64,000 nt of DNA from Nissolia schottii (Eukaryota > Streptophyta > Magnoliopsida > Fabales > Fabaceae). A model generated the notes under the pieces. The model was not told where the DNA came from, searched no databases, and saw nothing but the letters and a program-made list of their open reading frames with translations. Below are positions 16,005 to 27,722 of this stretch, piece after piece. Positions within the stretch are counted from its first letter, which is position 1. Each line of letters starts with the position of its first letter. The stretch covers positions 357,454-421,453 of the forward strand of contig QANU01073741.1 of assembly GCA_003254905.1 (NCBI GenBank), read 5' to 3'. Made by a program: the position numbers and the translations under genes.

Positions 16005-16712
16005 ATGAACCTCCCACCGTCAACCACCACCACCTGCAGCAACTGCGGGATCAGCAGCCGGTGGTTCCTCCACCACGTTAACCTTCGCGGCACCGAGCGC
16101 CGCCTCTGCACCTCCTGCGTCCTCCGCCTCCACCCTTCCTCCTTCTGCCCCTCCTGTTTCGAGGTCTTCGACCCCCCTTTCTCCGCCGCCGCCCCCCACC
16201 GCTTCCTCTCCTGCGTCAAATGCTCCTCCCTCACCCACCTCAGCTGCCTCCCCTCCCCTCAACCCCCCCGCTCCACCTTCCTCTGCCCCTCCTGCTCCTC
16301 CCCCAACCCTTCCTCCTTCTCCTTCTTCCCCATTGACCCTTCCTCCCCTCGCCTCGACAAGTCCCTCTGCGCCGCCCTCCTCTGCGCCGCCAAGATCGCC
16401 AACGCCTCCCTCGCCAGGTCCCTCTCCTCCGCCCGCGCCAAGGCCGATCGCTCCGTCCGGGAGGCCGCCGCCGCCCGGAAGAGGGCCAGGGACTCCATCG
16501 ACTATCTCACCGCCGTCGAGATGGCCAAGCGCGCCGCCCTCGAGGGTTCCATGGAGGTTTCTGGGTCAAGGAATTTGGGGATTCACAAGGTCAATGGGAA
16601 TGCGAATGGTATGTCTGATACGAAGAACAACGGTTTCAGAGGCAGTAATAATGGTGCTGCGACGAGTGATGAAGTGAAATTGGAGCGTGTACAGAGCAGC
16701 CATGGTAGATAG
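16005..16712 (+). CDS. PHD-like zinc-finger protein of unknown function
   Basis: A single-exon protein of 235 residues. Cysteine pairs occur at 11/14 and 35/38 (zinc-ribbon-like). They are followed by a set spaced like a C4HC3 PHD finger: C48-C51, C70-C73, H78-C81 and C94-C97. Residues about 130-185 are Ala/Arg/Lys-rich, probably helical, with a likely nuclear signal (AAARKRARDS). The tail is Asn/Gly-rich and low in complexity. PHD fingers usually read histone tails, so a nuclear chromatin role is plausible but not demonstrated. The first aromatic cage residues of classical PHD fingers are not obvious, so the fold may be divergent. The 5' half is C-rich at third positions and the last 60 codons are not. 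I do not recognise a named orthologue. Confidence 0.75.
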   Translation: MNLPPSTTTTCSNCGISSRWFLHHVNLRGTERRLCTSCVLRLHPSSFCPSCFEVFDPPFSAAAPHRFLSCVKCSSLTHLSCLPSPQPPRSTFLCPSCSSPNPSSFSFFPIDPSSPRLDKSLCAALLCAAKIANASLARSLSSARAKADRSVREAAAARKRARDSIDYLTAVEMAKRAALEGSMEVSGSRNLGIHKVNGNANGMSDTKNNGFRGSNNGAATSDEVKLERVQSSHGR

Positions 16713-17676
16713 ATAGATAGTTGATTGATGGTGTTAATTGATTTCTGATTCCATTTTATGAATTGAAATGTGAATGAATGCTACTGATTTTGACCTAAAA
16801 AGATTGGTCTTTTTAGTTTGGGGAACATAATTTGACTTTTAAGTGTAGAGCTTCTTCCATTCCATGCTTTTGTGATTATGAAATTCCATTGCATTGGAAA
16901 TTGCCCTGCTGCTGCAAACTAAGCTTTGCTTATTCTGTTATTCTGGACAGGATCATATTCATGTGTTAGTCTCTCTCTTCTTATCTCATCATTCTATTTT
17001 TTTCTAGTTTCTTTCTGTGTTGTCGAAGCTTCTCAAATATAGGGGCTGTTTGGAATTTGAAAAAGTGAAGATTGGTCTTCGTTTGAGACCTTGAATTTGA
17101 TGAACTGGCAAAACAAGTTTGATCTCTGTTTTCTTGTTTGAAAGTGCTCATGTGACACCTTGACCTGTTAACCACTTTGAGTATATTTTTAATTTGGACC
17201 ATTGAATTTAATGTTTAGTTGCCACGAAAAAGATGAGTAAATCATCAAATTTGTCTTAACAGCATCCGGCAAGTTCATTAATAACGTTGTCATAAGTCAA
17301 TTAAATTGATCTTTAGTGTAGTCAAATTAAGGACGAAATTAATAGACTCTATCAAATTTGATGATTTACTCGGAAGAAGATAAGATAGTATTGTCCAAGC
17401 TTCATAATGTAAGAAAATAATTTAGTAGACACTTTGTAAATATTATGGGCAAGGGCAAAAACCATGATTCTCTCTCACGATGAAGCATTGTCATGAGTAT
17501 TCCTGGAATGACCGAGGTCTGTATCCATTGGTCTGCAAACCAGTTTCGGGCCACAAACCTACCTTCTCTCATGATTTACCTTGTGACGTAAAAAATAAAT
17601 GAAATTTTCTTGTAAATATTCTCGGAATAAGAAAAAAAGAATATGAATTTGAAACGTTTACAATTTAACAACTCAA
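16713..17676. other. 3' UTR and spacer
   Basis: Probable 3' UTR of the PHD-like gene, followed by AT-rich spacer. No coding signal was seen apart from chance ORFs. Confidence 0.45.
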
Positions 17677-17699
17677 CTATATTCTATTAAAAACTTTAT

Positions 17700-17870
17700 T
17701 CTGAGAGCTCGCAAGTCTGATGATGCGTGGATCTGTTCTTTCTGGGCATGCATTGTGTGACTCTGTTATGGTCGAGAATTGGCCACTTCCATCTTGAGCC
17801 ACCAAGTCAGCAGGACCATGCTGATAAATGTTTTTGAAGTCCTTTAAAGGGTCCAAAGCATCCAAGGTTG
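17700..17870 (-). pseudogene. Pectinesterase-like fragment
   Basis: A minus-strand stretch encodes ADLVAQDGSGQFSTITE followed by NACP. This matches the opening beta-strand of plant pectin methylesterase catalytic domains, where the pattern is VVAxDGSGxFxTIxxA. After the ACP motif the reading no longer follows the family, and no flanking exons with the catalytic Asp or Gln motifs were found nearby. It therefore looks like a decayed remnant or a small captured piece rather than a gene. It lies in the 3' flank of the PPR gene on the same strand and might be part of its long 3' UTR. Confidence 0.6.
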
Positions 17871-18353
17871 CTTGCTAGTTTCGATTCAATGGCCAAAGAA
17901 AAGTTAGACGTTTGTTAACCAGTCATAGATCAGTGGGATTAATAGGTTCCTGCAAATCAACACAACAAGAAAACTTCAATTCATAAAACATGTGTAGTCT
18001 CTATGTTAATGTATAGGAAGTATCCAAATTATAAACCCTCTATAACTGTCTTTGAGATTTACTGCATCCCGTAAAAAGAAAAAAAGATGTTCGCGGACAA
18101 AGCATATTATCTACAATGTCAAAAGTGGTCATATATCCTGTAATTGGAGTTTTATCCAAAGTACATGAATCATTAGATAAAGTCTTACCAAGTAAACCAT
18201 GGCAAATAAATTTGACTAAATCCGACATCTGAGCAGCAACATCTCTCAAAAGAATGCCTGATACAATGCTTGTCATTGCTGCAAACAAGACTAGGTGCAG
18301 AACAGTGAATAGACAACCATTTCGGAACTTGCATCAAAAGCAATCAAGATTCC

Positions 18354-20555
18354 TCACATCGAATGCTGCTGTTTCATGTCTCCAAGCCCTTCTGCAAGTA
18401 TATTGCTAACAGAATCCTGAGTGGTAGAATTATCAAACAACATTTCCTGTTTCCATCCTTCTCTAGTATCCGATCCAATCAACAACTTATGAGTGGTAGC
18501 ATCAGGAAGCCAACCCTTTTCTAACATCAAATTCAGTAACCTCTGCGCCTCGTGTTTTTTACCCTCTTTCCACAGGCCAGTTATCAATAAGCCATACATT
18601 GCTGAATTAAACATGTCATATTCAGAAATAAGTTTACCAATAGCACCAGAAATCATACATAGCTGAGAATGATTGGATATGAATGACAGTTGATCAAATA
18701 GTCTATCTGGATCAGGTATCAGACCTTCATTTATCATCATATTAAAAAACAAAACACATTCTTTTATGTGACTTTTTTTAATCATGCTATGGATGAGGAT
18801 GCAATACGTTTCGACATCAAGATTGCAGCCCTCTATGAACATTCGTGAAAGGACAACTAAGAAGTCTTTTGCCTTCCCCAGTTTATATAACTCGCGCATG
18901 ATTGTAGTGTGTGTGGCAACACAGCAAGAAGTACCACAGCAATAAACCAACTGCCATAGTTTTATAGCTTTGTTGACTTGGCCTTCATCACATATGCATT
19001 TTATCAACTTATAGAAGGAGAGAGGATGCAGAGAACATCTCTTCGATGACATATAGTAAAACACTTCAACAGCCTGTTGAGAACTTTTAATGTCACATAG
19101 GCCTGCAACTAGTTCAGAATAAGATGTAAAATCCAAAAGCCAGCATTTGGCTTGAGTTTGATGAAACAGTTCCATTGCATCCTCATAATTGCCCACTCTA
19201 CAGTTGCCAAGTACAAGAGCAGAATATGTCTTATCGTTGAGATGAATTGGGGACTTGATCATTCTTCCAAGAAGTTCAATTGCTTTCCTGGTCTCTTCAT
19301 TTTCACAAAGCCATCTGATAAGAATGTTCCAAGAATGACAATCAGCTATATTCATCTCAGACATGGTCTCCAGCAGGCAATTAGCGTCCAGAATTTTACC
19401 AGCACTGCAGCAACCTTCTAGCAATGCATTGTAAGGTGCAGTTTCAAGGACTTTTTTATCTTCTAGAAACATTATAGCCTCACTTATTTTCCCTAATTCA
19501 GAAAAGCAATTGACCAGATCAACAAAAACATTATCAGTTGGTGGTATATAACTTTCTAACATCTCATTTATAAGGCATGTAGCAGAATGTAACAGGAGAT
19601 TTTTGCATAAACACCCCACTAGAACCCCATAAATGAAAGAATCTGGCATGATATCAGAAGCTTTCATCATTTTATACAACCTTACTCCCATCTCTACTTT
19701 ATTTTCCCTGCACAAAAGAGGTATGGAGCAGGTATAAAAACTCATCTCCGGCTCATATCCAAGTTCAAAGATTTCCCCTATAACAGAAATAGCCTTATCC
19801 ACTAAATTTTTTGCAACGAGACCCTTCACAAGAATCTCAAACGTCTTACTATTTGGACTACATCCTTTATTGCCCATCCTCCTAAATTGGTTCAGAGCTA
19901 ATTCAACCTGATTGCTCATGAACAAAGCCTCCAACAAATAATTCAAAGTGTGGACCGTTGGCAAGATCCCTGTCTTCACCATCTCTTTGTAAACAAACAA
20001 GGCATTTTGAAAATCCCCACTTACTTCCACAAGGGCACCCAACAAAACATTGAAAACTTCTACTGTGGGCTTATAAGAACCCAAATACATGCTTTTGAAG
20101 ACTTCCATGGCTTCACTAATCCTACTATCCTTAACAAAAGTGTGAATCAATTCTACAAGAACTTCTTCAGCACCAGGGCACCCATCCTTCAGCATGTTTT
20201 GACAAAAAGCCCCCACCTCCACAACATTCCCTGTCATACCCAGCTTCAAAATGATCTGAAAATAAGTACTGGAGCTGTGGCGGAAACTTTTCTGCATAGA
20301 AGCCCATTTGAATATCCTCACTACAGAATCCAAATCAGTTGTACCGTTCAAAACGCGGGTCAAGTTGTCGGGTGCCAGTTTATTCCTCAAAAAGTTAATA
20401 TTTTGACGAAATTCAGATGAATCATTGGGCTTTTCAGTGCTTTCGAAAACATTTTCAACATGACTAGCACACGAGATTGAAGAAATGGAACAACTTAGAG
20501 AAACCCATCCGCGGATTCGACTAGAATAGGCTAAAGATTGGAGCTTTAGTGCCAT
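18354..20555 (-). CDS. P-class pentatricopeptide repeat (PPR) protein, probably organellar
   Basis: A single-exon protein of 733 residues. The first 35 or so residues are rich in Ser, Arg and Leu with few acidic residues (MALKLQSLAYSSRIRGWVSL), as expected for a mitochondrial or plastid transit peptide. From about residue 100 to 690 there are roughly fifteen 35-residue helical repeats, recognisable by phrases such as FNVLLGALVE, YNALLEGCCSAGKILDA, WNILIRWLCE and YGLLITGLWKEGKKHEA. No E, DYW or SMR domain follows, so it is a P-type protein. This class binds specific organellar RNAs to stabilise, splice or help translate them. ATG at 20555 is followed at once by the targeting peptide. The exact target RNA cannot be read off. 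Confidence 0.88.
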   Translation of the reverse strand: MALKLQSLAYSSRIRGWVSLSCSISSISCASHVENVFESTEKPNDSSEFRQNINFLRNKLAPDNLTRVLNGTTDLDSVVRIFKWASMQKSFRHSSSTYFQIILKLGMTGNVVEVGAFCQNMLKDGCPGAEEVLVELIHTFVKDSRISEAMEVFKSMYLGSYKPTVEVFNVLLGALVEVSGDFQNALFVYKEMVKTGILPTVHTLNYLLEALFMSNQVELALNQFRRMGNKGCSPNSKTFEILVKGLVAKNLVDKAISVIGEIFELGYEPEMSFYTCSIPLLCRENKVEMGVRLYKMMKASDIMPDSFIYGVLVGCLCKNLLLHSATCLINEMLESYIPPTDNVFVDLVNCFSELGKISEAIMFLEDKKVLETAPYNALLEGCCSAGKILDANCLLETMSEMNIADCHSWNILIRWLCENEETRKAIELLGRMIKSPIHLNDKTYSALVLGNCRVGNYEDAMELFHQTQAKCWLLDFTSYSELVAGLCDIKSSQQAVEVFYYMSSKRCSLHPLSFYKLIKCICDEGQVNKAIKLWQLVYCCGTSCCVATHTTIMRELYKLGKAKDFLVVLSRMFIEGCNLDVETYCILIHSMIKKSHIKECVLFFNMMINEGLIPDPDRLFDQLSFISNHSQLCMISGAIGKLISEYDMFNSAMYGLLITGLWKEGKKHEAQRLLNLMLEKGWLPDATTHKLLIGSDTREGWKQEMLFDNSTTQDSVSNILAEGLGDMKQQHSM

Positions 20556-22690
20556 AGAGTTAAAGCATAAATTTTACAACGACTATGTGAAGAGGAGAAG
20601 AAATGAGAAATGGATAGAAAGGGAAATGCATAGGTGAAATCTGACCTGAGAAGCGCCTGATGAAGAAGGAAGGAACGCTGAATTGAGCCGGATTCGGTGT
20701 ATTCAACCCTCCAATTGAAGTAGTAATATAATGATAGTCTAATAGATGGATGCAATTAGTGGCTTTTTTTATGCGCTTACAGTTTTTTGTCTAGAGAATT
20801 GTTTGCTGAAATCTATTAGGTTTTTTGTTTTCTCTCTTTTCCTTTCACAAAATTCTATAAAAATAAAGAATGATTTTAAAAAAAATAGAAACAAAAAATA
20901 AAGAAACAGAAAATAAAAATAAAGAATTAAACCTATTCAAATTTTAAAGCAGTTTTTAAAGGTAAAATGATTAGGATTATACCCTTCTTTTGTTTAAACT
21001 TATGTTGATATGACTTAATTTTAACTTTAATTTAACTGTTGATGTTTTTCTAAGAAATTACTTAGGTTATTCTGTATTTGAGATTTAGTAAACTGGTAAT
21101 GCAATTCTCACGATGATAAAATTAAGATTGATATTGCAAGTAAAATTCATCGTATTCACTTTCTCTGCAAATAACCACGTTTGTTAAAGTATTTTTATCA
21201 TGAAAAAATAATTTACATTTAACAATTGATTATTTACATGTTAATTTACGTGTTAAAGAAGGTGCCTAATTTTGAATAATTAATTTTATTTGAACGATAA
21301 ACCTATCACTTCTAAAATCCAACAACTTTGTATAAAGATCTAATTATGTATTATTGCGTTAGCATAAGTACATGCTTTAACACTTACCTCAAAAGATTTA
21401 CAGTTGGTCATATATAATTTAGTGACTATATAAAATATAGTATATCAAAATTGATTTCTTTAAAAGTTATATGCATCATATATAATCAAGCAATTAAAAT
21501 CATAATTAAAATTAATTTTATAATTACACATTTTAGTTTTTTTATACAGCACAAAAAAAAACACATTTTGAAGATGTTCAATAATCACATTTTCCATTTT
21601 TTTTAGTCCATGGACTAAAGGCCTATTTGGACATATAAGTTAAAAGTTTATCGTAAAAGAAATTTTTGAAAAGTAACTTATGAATAAATTATTTTGTATT
21701 TAAAAACACAATAAAAGAAATTTTTGTTTTAATTTTGTATTTATAACACTAATTTTTTTTGTTTTAAGTATTTTGAAAAGTGCTTTTTGAGAAATTAGAT
21801 ATTTTAACTTTTCAAAAAACATTAAAATTGAGTTTTTAAAAAGTAATAAGTTATATAACCAAACATGTTAGAAATTAAAAATATTATTTTTGACTTTTAA
21901 AACGTTAAAAAAAGTACAAAGTTGTGTTAACCAAACAGGTCCTAAAGCGATTATGACATATCAATCAAACAGGTAGAGTACATTTTTCTCTTTGGAATAT
22001 TGCTTTGTAAAATCCAGATAAAGCTCTCTAAAATAAGTTTATTTTTTAAACGAAAAGATGAAAAGGATATCTACTCTTGTCATGATAAAAAGCTCATAAT
22101 AGTCTCAATCTATCAAATTATGTAAAGTTATTACTTTTTTTTTCTCTATAAAACCCAACTTTAAATTAGTATTTAAAACTAAAATGATAGCAATTGTTTG
22201 GTTCAAATATCAGTTGAATAGCCAATACAAAGTAAACCTACTTTCAAAATGAAATTAAGATAAATTTAAAAATACATATTTATAATGCACTTAGAATAGA
22301 TTAAATTCCACAAAACAGACAGATTCTACATCTATCAAAATTAATTCGAAAACTTCATAACTAATGAAAATATACTTTGAAAAACTGCCAAAAACATGTT
22401 AAAACACAATTGCAATGAATTTTAGGTAGCTACAATTGATTCTAAACACTAAAGAATATAAAGAAAATCCATTTAAAGTCGTAAATTTGTATATCGAAGT
22501 TGAAAATAGGACTAAGTTTTTCCTTTAACATTTTTACACTAGATGCAGTGTAAGTGATGCATGGTTTGATATTTCCATAAAATCAGAAATGAAAATTTCA
22601 AGAAATGATTTTTCACACAACTTTATACACGAGAAATCACTAATTTCAACCGCTCCAATCAACTAGGATTTGTTTACAGCTGCACGGGGG
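20556..22690. other. AT-rich intergenic region containing a Tourist-like MITE
   Basis: The first 150 or so bases are the probable leader and promoter of the PPR gene. The remainder is AT-rich and non-coding, apart from the MITE listed separately. Confidence 0.45.
21619..21942. mobile_element. Tourist-like (PIF/Harbinger) MITE
   Basis: This 324-bp AT-rich unit starts AGGCCTATTTGG. Its end, read in reverse complement, is GGACCTGTTTGG, so the ends match at 9 of 12 bases. TAA lies immediately outside both ends (21616-21618 and 21943-21945). TAA/TTA duplications and GGnCnTGTTTGG ends are hallmarks of Tourist MITEs mobilised by PIF/Harbinger transposases. No coding capacity. Confidence 0.7.
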
Positions 22691-22699
22691 TCGGAGGAA

Positions 22700-23917
22700 C
22701 CATCAGTATAACTCAACGAGTGCCAATATCCCAAAAACTAAAGTTTTAATCAGACTAGCAAATTGAACACTATTCCAGTTGTGATAACAATAACATCTAT
22801 CAGAGATCATTTTCCAACGGAAAGAAAATGCAGAGAGTATATCATTAAACAATCCATATGATACAATGCAAATATTTAAATAATCCACAAAGTCTATTAT
22901 AAATATTTATTTATACACGCAGCTGCTAACATTAGAAGGCAACAGAAATCAGCAAGACCAGAGACCAACTTCCGAATGAATTACTGGATTCTGCGGTTTG
23001 AGCCAGACATCCAAAAGCTAATTCCAGATAAATAACAAAATATAACAGCTCTGTAGGCACCATCAGCAGCAAGAGAAGCAACTGAAAGCACTAACATTGT
23101 GTTTCTTGATCATTGGATCATGTCTACTGCTCCATAACGTGATTTAATCATAGACGAATTCCACCATAAACATACCTTGTAAATTGTGTTGAGATAGTTA
23201 ATCATGAGCTTCATGCGGGAATTTAAGAATGCAGTCTCCTTCAGTTTTGTGCAATTTCAGCGTTCTCAGTCCAGTAGTTAAACTTCCTGTAACATTTTGG
23301 AAGATATAGCCATCAATATATGAAAGGCAACACTCACATTCCAAAGTCGCCGATAAAAAAATTGACATGGTAGACCACTTCTCAAGTCATTATCGAATAG
23401 CATAGAGGATGGTTACATAACTAGTCTGAAGGTCCATATACTTCCAGAAAAACACATATTTGATCAGTATCCCAGACACCATCTAGAATAATTCAATCAA
23501 AGGATCCAAGGACTTCAGCCTAATAAGCCAGTGTCGAAGCAAAATGTCAATTTGTAGGAAGATAGAGAGGCGACCATAAGCTCAAGAACAGGGGAAAGCA
23601 TACTAATTCCAGGATTAACCGACTATGATTAACAGTCCTAAGTAACAACCTCAGCAGCCACAACAAACTCCTGTGTTTGGTATGTTTCAACTATTGCCCA
23701 AATACTGCTTCCATTTCTTTCTCAAGCTGAAGCTTTACCAATAACCATAAATACTCAAGGTACTTAAAAATACTACAGTTCTCCATAACTACTTTTTGAT
23801 TCGGACAAGCAAAAGAGGTTTATTTGAATAATTCCTAGTCCAACTGGCTCATAATATATACAGTAACTCTTGTTTGTTTTCTCTGGGTGCCTTTCCATTA
23901 CCAAACCTGAGGTGCAC
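22700..23917 (-). other. Probable 3' UTR / downstream region of the NYN gene
   Basis: No independent gene is recognised between the stop of the NYN gene and the AT-rich spacer. The moderate base composition suggests a long, possibly spliced, 3' UTR; this is inference. Confidence 0.3.
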
Positions 23918-26878
23918 CTATGTGCTATCTAGGACCCCTGAATCAGGGTTTGTCTCAGGAAGAGTAATATTAAGTGGTTGCCAACCAGACTGATGATGCA
24001 CAATCCATTTTTTATGAGTAACCAACAAGTTCAATATCTGAAGAACATCACCCAAAGCAAGATTCTTAAAGCACATATCCTTTATGACAATACCTGCTTC
24101 ATACCTAGAGAAAGACAATAGACATACGTAAAGATTGAGACAACTTCAAGAAGTGAGAATAAACTAAATCAGAATATTCTTACTTGCATTGTGTACCCAT
24201 TATTGCTGATCTTCCAGAAGTTGTTGTTAGAAACTTTTGAATTTCGTCCCAAGTTTTTTTTGAGCGCTGCTTAGGATTACCACCGATAGGATTTACACAC
24301 TTCCAGAGTTTATCATTCTTACCGACATACAGCTGCAAAGCACCTAAATTCTGTTTCACCACCATCTGCTGCTTGATAGCACTCTCCAAAGCCTTCTTAA
24401 CATCAGTGTTGCGATGCCTAGGATCTCCATATCGGATGCAATCAGTTATATTAGCCTCAGTTGGCATAATCTTTTCAGTTTTTAGTGAATTCAAGGCAAG
24501 TAAAACAACCCCTATAAGGCCTTGAACGTATTCAGAAGGTTTAGGGCATCCTGGAGATCCCCACGAAGCATTACCAGGAAGGTTATTATTACCCATTGCA
24601 GCCAATGGCATAGGTTGGTGCTCTGAACCATGTCCATGTGGATAGCTTTGGTGTAAATGTTGTGTGCTACTGCTATGCATCATATGTCCGTTTTGTTCAG
24701 CGGTTGTGACAGGATGAGGAGCATTGCTATTAGGATTCTGTTTCAACTCTCCACTGCGTTGCTGAATGGGACGTGGATTATGAACACCATTGGGATATCC
24801 AGAAATGTTTAGATTACCAATATCTGGCACATTTGGAAGTGGTCCTGCAGTGAAGCTGGGACCACCAGTCCTAGGTGGTGCTGGTGAAGTTGCAAAAGTA
24901 TGGGAATTTGGAGGATAAGAATTATTTGATGCAAAAGGAGGTTGCAACGGAAAACTGTTTGGTCTTAATGGCAGTGGATAAGGATTTTGATGATTGCCCT
25001 GTAGATTACCATTATTGCTCCATAACTGATCAGTATTGCCACGAGGGAAATTTGTAGCAGGCCCACCAGGAGAAACATTTGGATTAAAGTTGCCAGGTCG
25101 ATAAGAGTTTACATTATTACGATTGTCTTGATGTCCAACTTGTGGTGGATTCATGGCTTTGGGTCCATTTGATTGACCGGGGTTTCTCCAATTCGTTTTT
25201 CCCTGATGTCTAGGATCAAATCCCTTTCCTCCATGTGGGACCTTCATATTTCCTACATGAACTTGGGAATAGGAATCCATTTGTGGTTGTATCTGAGCGG
25301 CACTAGTGACTGGAATTTGTAAGGTGTCAGAAGATGTTACAAGGCTACTATTTCCGAGTTGTTGTGATTCACCATTAGTTAGCGGAGGTCCTCCAGCTAA
25401 AAGACTAGTCCAAAGCCATACACTCTTGGCAGCTGCGACTAGGGGTGCAGATGCTTTCTGAGGTTGTGCAAGAAGAATATTATATCTTCTCATCCGCAGT
25501 TGATGGAGAGCATTAGAGAAATCTCTGTCGCCCGAAATTAATAAATAATTAGCAGGAGCGGGATTGTCCACTGCCCAGAAAAGCATGTCGACGAGAATCT
25601 TCTTGTCACTAGCATCTTTAACACCTATTAGCAAACATGCCAAAGTTAGTTAAAACAAAACCGGAATCTTCATTGAAGTTACAGTTTCACATAATCTGAA
25701 TTCAATAAATTCACGGTAGGTTACGCCCATTAGCATAATCATTAAACTGGATGGTTAACTTGGCTGCACCACCAGGTCATTGGTATAACCAGATATAGTA
25801 TTATAATTAAATAAATATATAAAAATATATTAAATACAATGAAATGATACAAATAATTAACAATATAACACATTTTAGGTATAACATATACATTATTATC
25901 GAAACATAATCGCATAACCACGCGGTGCATGGTCAAGGGGTAAGACACGCACCACCGTATTCTTGAGACCTGGGTTCGAATCCATTTTGCCCAAATAAAG
26001 GATTTTTTTGGCTCATTTTCATGACTCAAAACCGGCCGGTTCATACCAGTTGGCGCCAGTTCAACTGCAGAACTGATCCAATGGCTCAATGAGACCGATT
26101 ACCTGCTGGTTCAAGGCAGGTACAGTTTTCACAACAATGGACAAAGGTTCGTAAGAGGAAACTAACAACAATCCATCATGTTTTAAAGCATTTAATCAAG
26201 AGAATCAGATTATCATGATGACGTTCTACAAAAACCCCTTCAAATCCCCTCGCGTAAAGGACAAGTTCAAAAGTACTTCAGAATTTCTGTGTAATACTTT
26301 CAAGGCTAAGATTTGACTTAGCTGACGGCGCATAAAAAAATGCCCTAAATTTACTCCGACGACTGTATAGCTATGCAATTCAAGAGTGAGCGCCTTCTTC
26401 TCAGATTACATAAGAACTTCTGCATGGTAGGGTTAAGAAACCCTTAACTCATTACAGAGGGGATCAATCAATCAAACAAACAAACAAATAATAATAAACC
26501 ATAAAAATTCTAATTCCAGCATGCAAGGTTCCGATCAGAATCAGGGTTTAGAAAGCAAACACCAAGGCGAAGCAAGCACGGTTAAGGAGTGGAAAAGAGT
26601 GGCATATACGAACCGGCAGGGACATGGTTGAGTGAGATGCCGGTGCTGGAGAGAGCGTGCTGTACAGAGGCGGGGATTCGAGTGGTGTCGCCGTATGCGG
26701 AGATGGAAACGGGGCCGCAGTAGTTCATGCGAACGAGGGCAGAGCTGATGTTCTGAGCGATGGCGTGGGGATCGCAACCTTTAGGGACGTGGCAGTTCTC
26801 GATGTCCCACCACACGGACGTCTTCGCCGACGAGTACTGCGCCTCCGCGTTGGGCGTCGCTCCTCCACCTCCGCCCAT
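23918..26878 (-). CDS. NYN-domain (MARF1-like) putative endoribonuclease
   Basis: Three coding exons: 26614-26878, 24184-25624 and 23918-24104, summing to 1893 nt (630 residues). Residues 19-140 form the NYN/PIN-like nuclease. Acidic metal-binding candidates are D25 (WWDIENC), D92/D95 (KDASDKK) and D121/D123 (SGDRDF). A long Asn/Pro/Gly/Gln-rich disordered region runs from about 170 to 430. A folded C-terminal part follows (about 440-630, [19 protein letters not shown] then [14 protein letters not shown]) and looks like a winged-helix or OST-HTH-type module. The family is annotated in plants as putative endonuclease or glycosyl hydrolase (for example At3g62200), and animal MARF1 is an RNA decay factor. 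Intron 1 (about 1 kb) hosts a SINE. The leader carries a (GATCT)n pentamer near 26884-26912. Confidence 0.87.
25915..26115 (+). mobile_element. tRNA-derived SINE in intron 1 of the NYN gene
   Basis: A tRNA-like head carries a box A (TGGTCAAGGGG, 25930-25940) and a perfect box B (GGTTCGAATCC, 25973-25983) at the spacing of an internal RNA polymerase III promoter. It is followed by a unique body with ACCGGCCGGTTC-type repeats. It does not fold into a full tRNA, since no acceptor stem matches, so it is a SINE rather than a tRNA gene. The 3' boundary is approximate and target duplications were not resolved. Confidence 0.65.
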
Positions 26879-27722
26879 CTTATCCGATCCGATCTGATCT
26901 GATCTGATCTGAAACGAATCGATCGCGCAATTCGGTAAACTTACTCTACAGCTAGGTCTACGCTGAAGCGATGACGGAGTTAGGCGAAGGGACAGAGGAA
27001 GATGAAGAGAAAGAGGGGTTGGCTAGCGTTCACTGAGGGCCAAAGAAGAAGAATCAGCTCTCTCTCACTTATGGTGGAAGAGGAAGAGGAGATAGATAGG
27101 AAAGAGGTGTGGTTGTGTATTGACTGATTTGCCCCCTTTGCTAAGGAAAGTGAGTGGCGAGTGCAGGAGGGGGCTTGTCCAACGTGGACTGCTGACTACT
27201 GAGTCCACTCCAGTCAGTCAATCAATCCTGTCTTCGGGTCGGGTAACCGCATTTGATCCATTTATTGGATGGTGCTGAGTGGTTGGATTAAATTAAATCT
27301 GATCACGTGGCATGAATATCAAATTCTCACCTGATGCACCGTCGAACAAGTATTCCTTGTTTGATGCGTGGGGAAAGGTTTCGTTTTCTTTCACCCCACT
27401 TGGTGGAAGAACGAAGAGTGGATTTATTAGGCTATGGTTAGGATGGTATTCTTGTCTTTTGGTATCATCTCATGATATCCCTAAAATTTAAAAAAAATAA
27501 ATTTTTAAAATTATAAATAAATTTATACATTTTAATGTTTATTAAATTTTGTCCTCTAACTAACAAAATTTTAATATTTGTATATTGACTTCACAATTAT
27601 TTATAAAATTACCAAAATATCCCTTCATCTCTCCTCCCTCTCCTCCGCCACCCCCTCCTCCGTGTCTACCTTCGGCAACCGCCTCTCCCTAACCCGCGCC
27701 CTCAACTCCTCCGGCTTCACCC

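Noticed and set aside
16020-16677. ORFs in other frames over the PHD-like zinc-finger gene
   Set aside because: Shadow frames of a GC-rich coding region; only the 16005 frame has zinc-binding cysteine spacing.
19950-20420. 156-codon plus-strand ORF inside the PPR gene
   Set aside because: Antisense to a clear PPR coding region, with no similarity to a known family.
25970-25985. tRNA gene suggested by a perfect box B
   Set aside because: No acceptor stem or anticodon loop can be folded around it. The sequence continues into a non-tRNA body, so a SINE is the better call.
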